Below are positions 13,210 through 14,257 of a stretch of 14,257 nt of DNA, piece by piece. This stretch comes from UBA12026 sp035291405. Its GTDB lineage: Bacteria > Patescibacteriota > Microgenomatia > UBA8517. The notes under the pieces are model-generated. The model was not told the origin of the DNA. It searched no databases and saw only the letters and a program-made list of their open reading frames with translations. The stretch lies in contig DATDSD010000064.1 in assembly GCA_035291405.1 (NCBI GenBank), forward strand, positions 1 to 14,257. Direction: 5' to 3'. The first letter of the stretch is position 1, and every line of letters starts with the position of its first letter. Position numbers and translations under genes: made by a program.

Positions 13210-13239
13210 TTGACAACATATTTCCTAAAGGACCATACT
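13210..13239 (+). promoter_or_regulatory. tatA promoter
   Basis: TTGACA (13210-13215) is followed after 18 bp by CATACT (13234-13239); TACTAT at 13236-13241 is an alternative with a longer spacer. Unlike most promoters here, it leaves a leader of about 30 nt that contains AGAGGTGA (13255-13262), an anti-SD-complementary stretch placed unusually far (12 nt) from the ATG at 13275. Confidence 0.5.
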
Positions 13240-13274
13240 ATTATCTAAGGAAAGAGAGGTGAAGTTTTAAATAA

Positions 13275-13418
13275 ATGTTAAAAAATATAGGAGCAACTGA
13301 AATTATAGTAATTGCTGTTTTGCTTTTGGTTTTCTTTGGAGGTAAAAAACTCCCAGAACTTGCAAAAGGAATCGGCGATTCTATTAAAGAGTTCAAGAAT
13401 GCAGTGAAAGGAAAGTAA
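13275..13418 (+). CDS. tatA: Twin-arginine translocase subunit TatA/E
   Basis: TatA-type proteins form the pore that lets folded proteins with RR signal peptides cross the cytoplasmic membrane, together with TatC. The 47-residue product has a short periplasmic start, a TM helix at about 8-21 (TEIIVIAVLLLVFF), the hinge FGGKKLPELAKGIG (21-34) with the conserved FG and LPEL, and a short amphipathic helix ending in a basic tail. It is at the small end of the family because the acidic C-terminal tail is missing. No tatC is in the window. The next gene starts one base after the stop, so the two are co-transcribed. Confidence 0.93.
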   Translation: MLKNIGATEIIVIAVLLLVFFGGKKLPELAKGIGDSIKEFKNAVKGK

Positions 13419-13419
13419 T

Positions 13420-14257
13420 ATGTATCCTGCCCAAAGTAAATTATATATTAAGATAGCTACTCCCATATTGGGGGTAGCTTCTTTGTTTATCATGGCAAGC
13501 CCAGTATTGGCAGATACCACAGTTGGAGAGTTTTTATATGATGATAGCTATTTACCCATAACTTCAGCAACCTGCACTCTGAATGTTAAAAATCCTGATG
13601 GTTCTGATAATATTACCGATCAAGCCTTAGTTTCCACAACCGATGGTTGGTATGGAGATACATTTACCAGTCCTACAACCGAAGGTTATTACAGGGCAGA
13701 AATTTGTTGTGATTCAGGATCTGATCATCTTTGTATAGATAAAAGTTTTGAGATTTCTGCAGCTACCAGTTCAAGTCCAGCACCATCAACTTCTGATATT
13801 TCAACTGCGGTTTGGGGTTATTCGGGTAGGACTTTAACAGGATTTAACAGTCTGATTTCTGATATATGGAACTATTCGACAAGAAAATTAACAAGTGGTG
13901 AAAATATTACCAATATAATTACTACTACAGATGTAACGGAAATTAAGACAAACTCTAGTGAGACCAGACTACTGTTGGAACAATTAGTTAATAAACCAAT
14001 AATTGAAAATAGCTTAGAAGAAGTCGGAGATGTTGATCTTGGAGAAAAAATTGAAGAAAGCAAAACTGTCGCCAATGAAATATACATAAATTTACTTTAT
14101 TTAAATTCATCTTTTCTAAAAGTAAATAAAAATTGGTCGAGCTTAAGTGATAGGGAAATATTAGATATTTTGGCTGAATCTAAAAACTTAATTGGTAATG
14201 AATCAGATTCATCTTCAGACGATTCTTTTTTCGGTAGAATAAATTTTTTAAAGAGTA
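13420..14257 (+). CDS. Secreted surface protein with VWxYSxRxLT repeats, 5' part
   Basis: The frame runs from ATG 13420 to the right edge without a stop (279 codons visible). A Sec-type signal peptide covers 1-31, with cleavage expected after VLA (29-31). Residues 32-115 look like a beta-sandwich domain (CTLNVKNPDG..., SPTTEGYYRAEICCDSG). A short Ser/Pro/Thr linker leads to two copies of an 18-residue-spaced motif, VWGYSGRTLTGF (131-142) and IWNYSTRKLTS (149-159), a pattern seen in long surface and phage-tail-like proteins. From about 160 on it becomes helical and charged. AAAGG at about 13408-13412 lies near the start as a weak Shine-Dalgarno inside tatA. The signal has no twin-arginine motif, so it is not an obvious Tat substrate despite being linked to tatA. 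The true length and function are not visible here. Confidence 0.85.
   Translation, partial: MYPAQSKLYIKIATPILGVASLFIMASPVLADTTVGEFLYDDSYLPITSATCTLNVKNPDGSDNITDQALVSTTDGWYGDTFTSPTTEGYYRAEICCDSGSDHLCIDKSFEISAATSSSPAPSTSDISTAVWGYSGRTLTGFNSLISDIWNYSTRKLTSGENITNIITTTDVTEIKTNSSETRLLLEQLVNKPIIENSLEEVGDVDLGEKIEESKTVANEIYINLLYLNSSFLKVNKNWSSLSDREILDILAESKNLIGNESDSSSDDSFFGRINFLKS

Noticed and set aside
1..14257. CRISPR array or defence island
   Set aside because: There are no regularly spaced direct repeats and no cas, restriction-modification or other known defence genes; the Fic protein lacks a paired antitoxin and its catalytic residue.

Overview
The window looks like chromosomal DNA from a small-genome, low-GC (roughly one third G+C by eye) Candidate Phyla Radiation bacterium, most likely Microgenomates-like. 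The signs are extremely short intergenic spacers, promoters whose -10 box lies 7-12 nt before the ATG with no Shine-Dalgarno, an outsized multi-TM envelope protein, a sortase, and exported proteins whose N-terminal anchor ends in a QQ/NQK...A tail. The taxonomic call is inference from gene style, not from a marker tree.

Layout, left to right. Bases 1-211 are the C-terminal S1 (OB-fold) domain of a truncated S1-type RNA-binding protein. A membrane-anchored cysteine-rich protein (254-649) and radA (724-2046) follow, then an unrecognised small ORF (2070-2321). Bases 2322-2764 carry no convincing protein gene. They hold a consensus DnaA box and what I read as an independent structured RNA gene: a TTGACA/TATACT promoter, three hairpins, a 10-nt long-range complementarity and an intrinsic terminator. 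Next is a sortase (2765-3448) and, from its own promoter, a 72-residue protein ending in a PVETG-like motif, a TM segment and a basic tail (3520-3738), so a candidate sortase substrate.

Bases 3825-5354 are foreign in style. Two genes, a four-TM protein and a Cys-rich lipoprotein, are visibly GC-richer than their neighbours, have canonical Shine-Dalgarno sites, overlap by ATGA, and are flanked by an 11-bp perfect inverted repeat (ATCGAGGCTAA / TTAGCCTCGAT). A structured, attenuator-like leader precedes them and a long hairpin follows. I read this as an acquired cassette.

The low-GC style then resumes: a 935-residue GT-C/YfhO-like membrane protein (5461-8268), transcription terminator Rho (8305-9546), a translationally coupled pair of a LysM-M23 peptidoglycan hydrolase and a GH39-type glycoside hydrolase (9596-12039), and tRNA-Ala(CGC) (12046-12116). 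On the minus strand is a Fic-wHTH protein that has lost the catalytic histidine and the usual inhibitory-helix motif (12144-13088). On the plus strand, tatA (13275-13418) is followed one base later by the start of a secreted surface protein (13420 to the window end).

Most genes concern the cell envelope: sortase plus putative substrate, lipoprotein, envelope glycan enzyme, peptidoglycan hydrolase plus glycosidase, TatA plus secreted protein. radA, rho, S1 and the tRNA are housekeeping. The best leads for something undescribed are the structured RNA at 2481-2747, the flanked cassette at 3825-5354, the sortase/mini-substrate pair with its nested inverted-repeat promoter, and the pseudo-Fic regulator.
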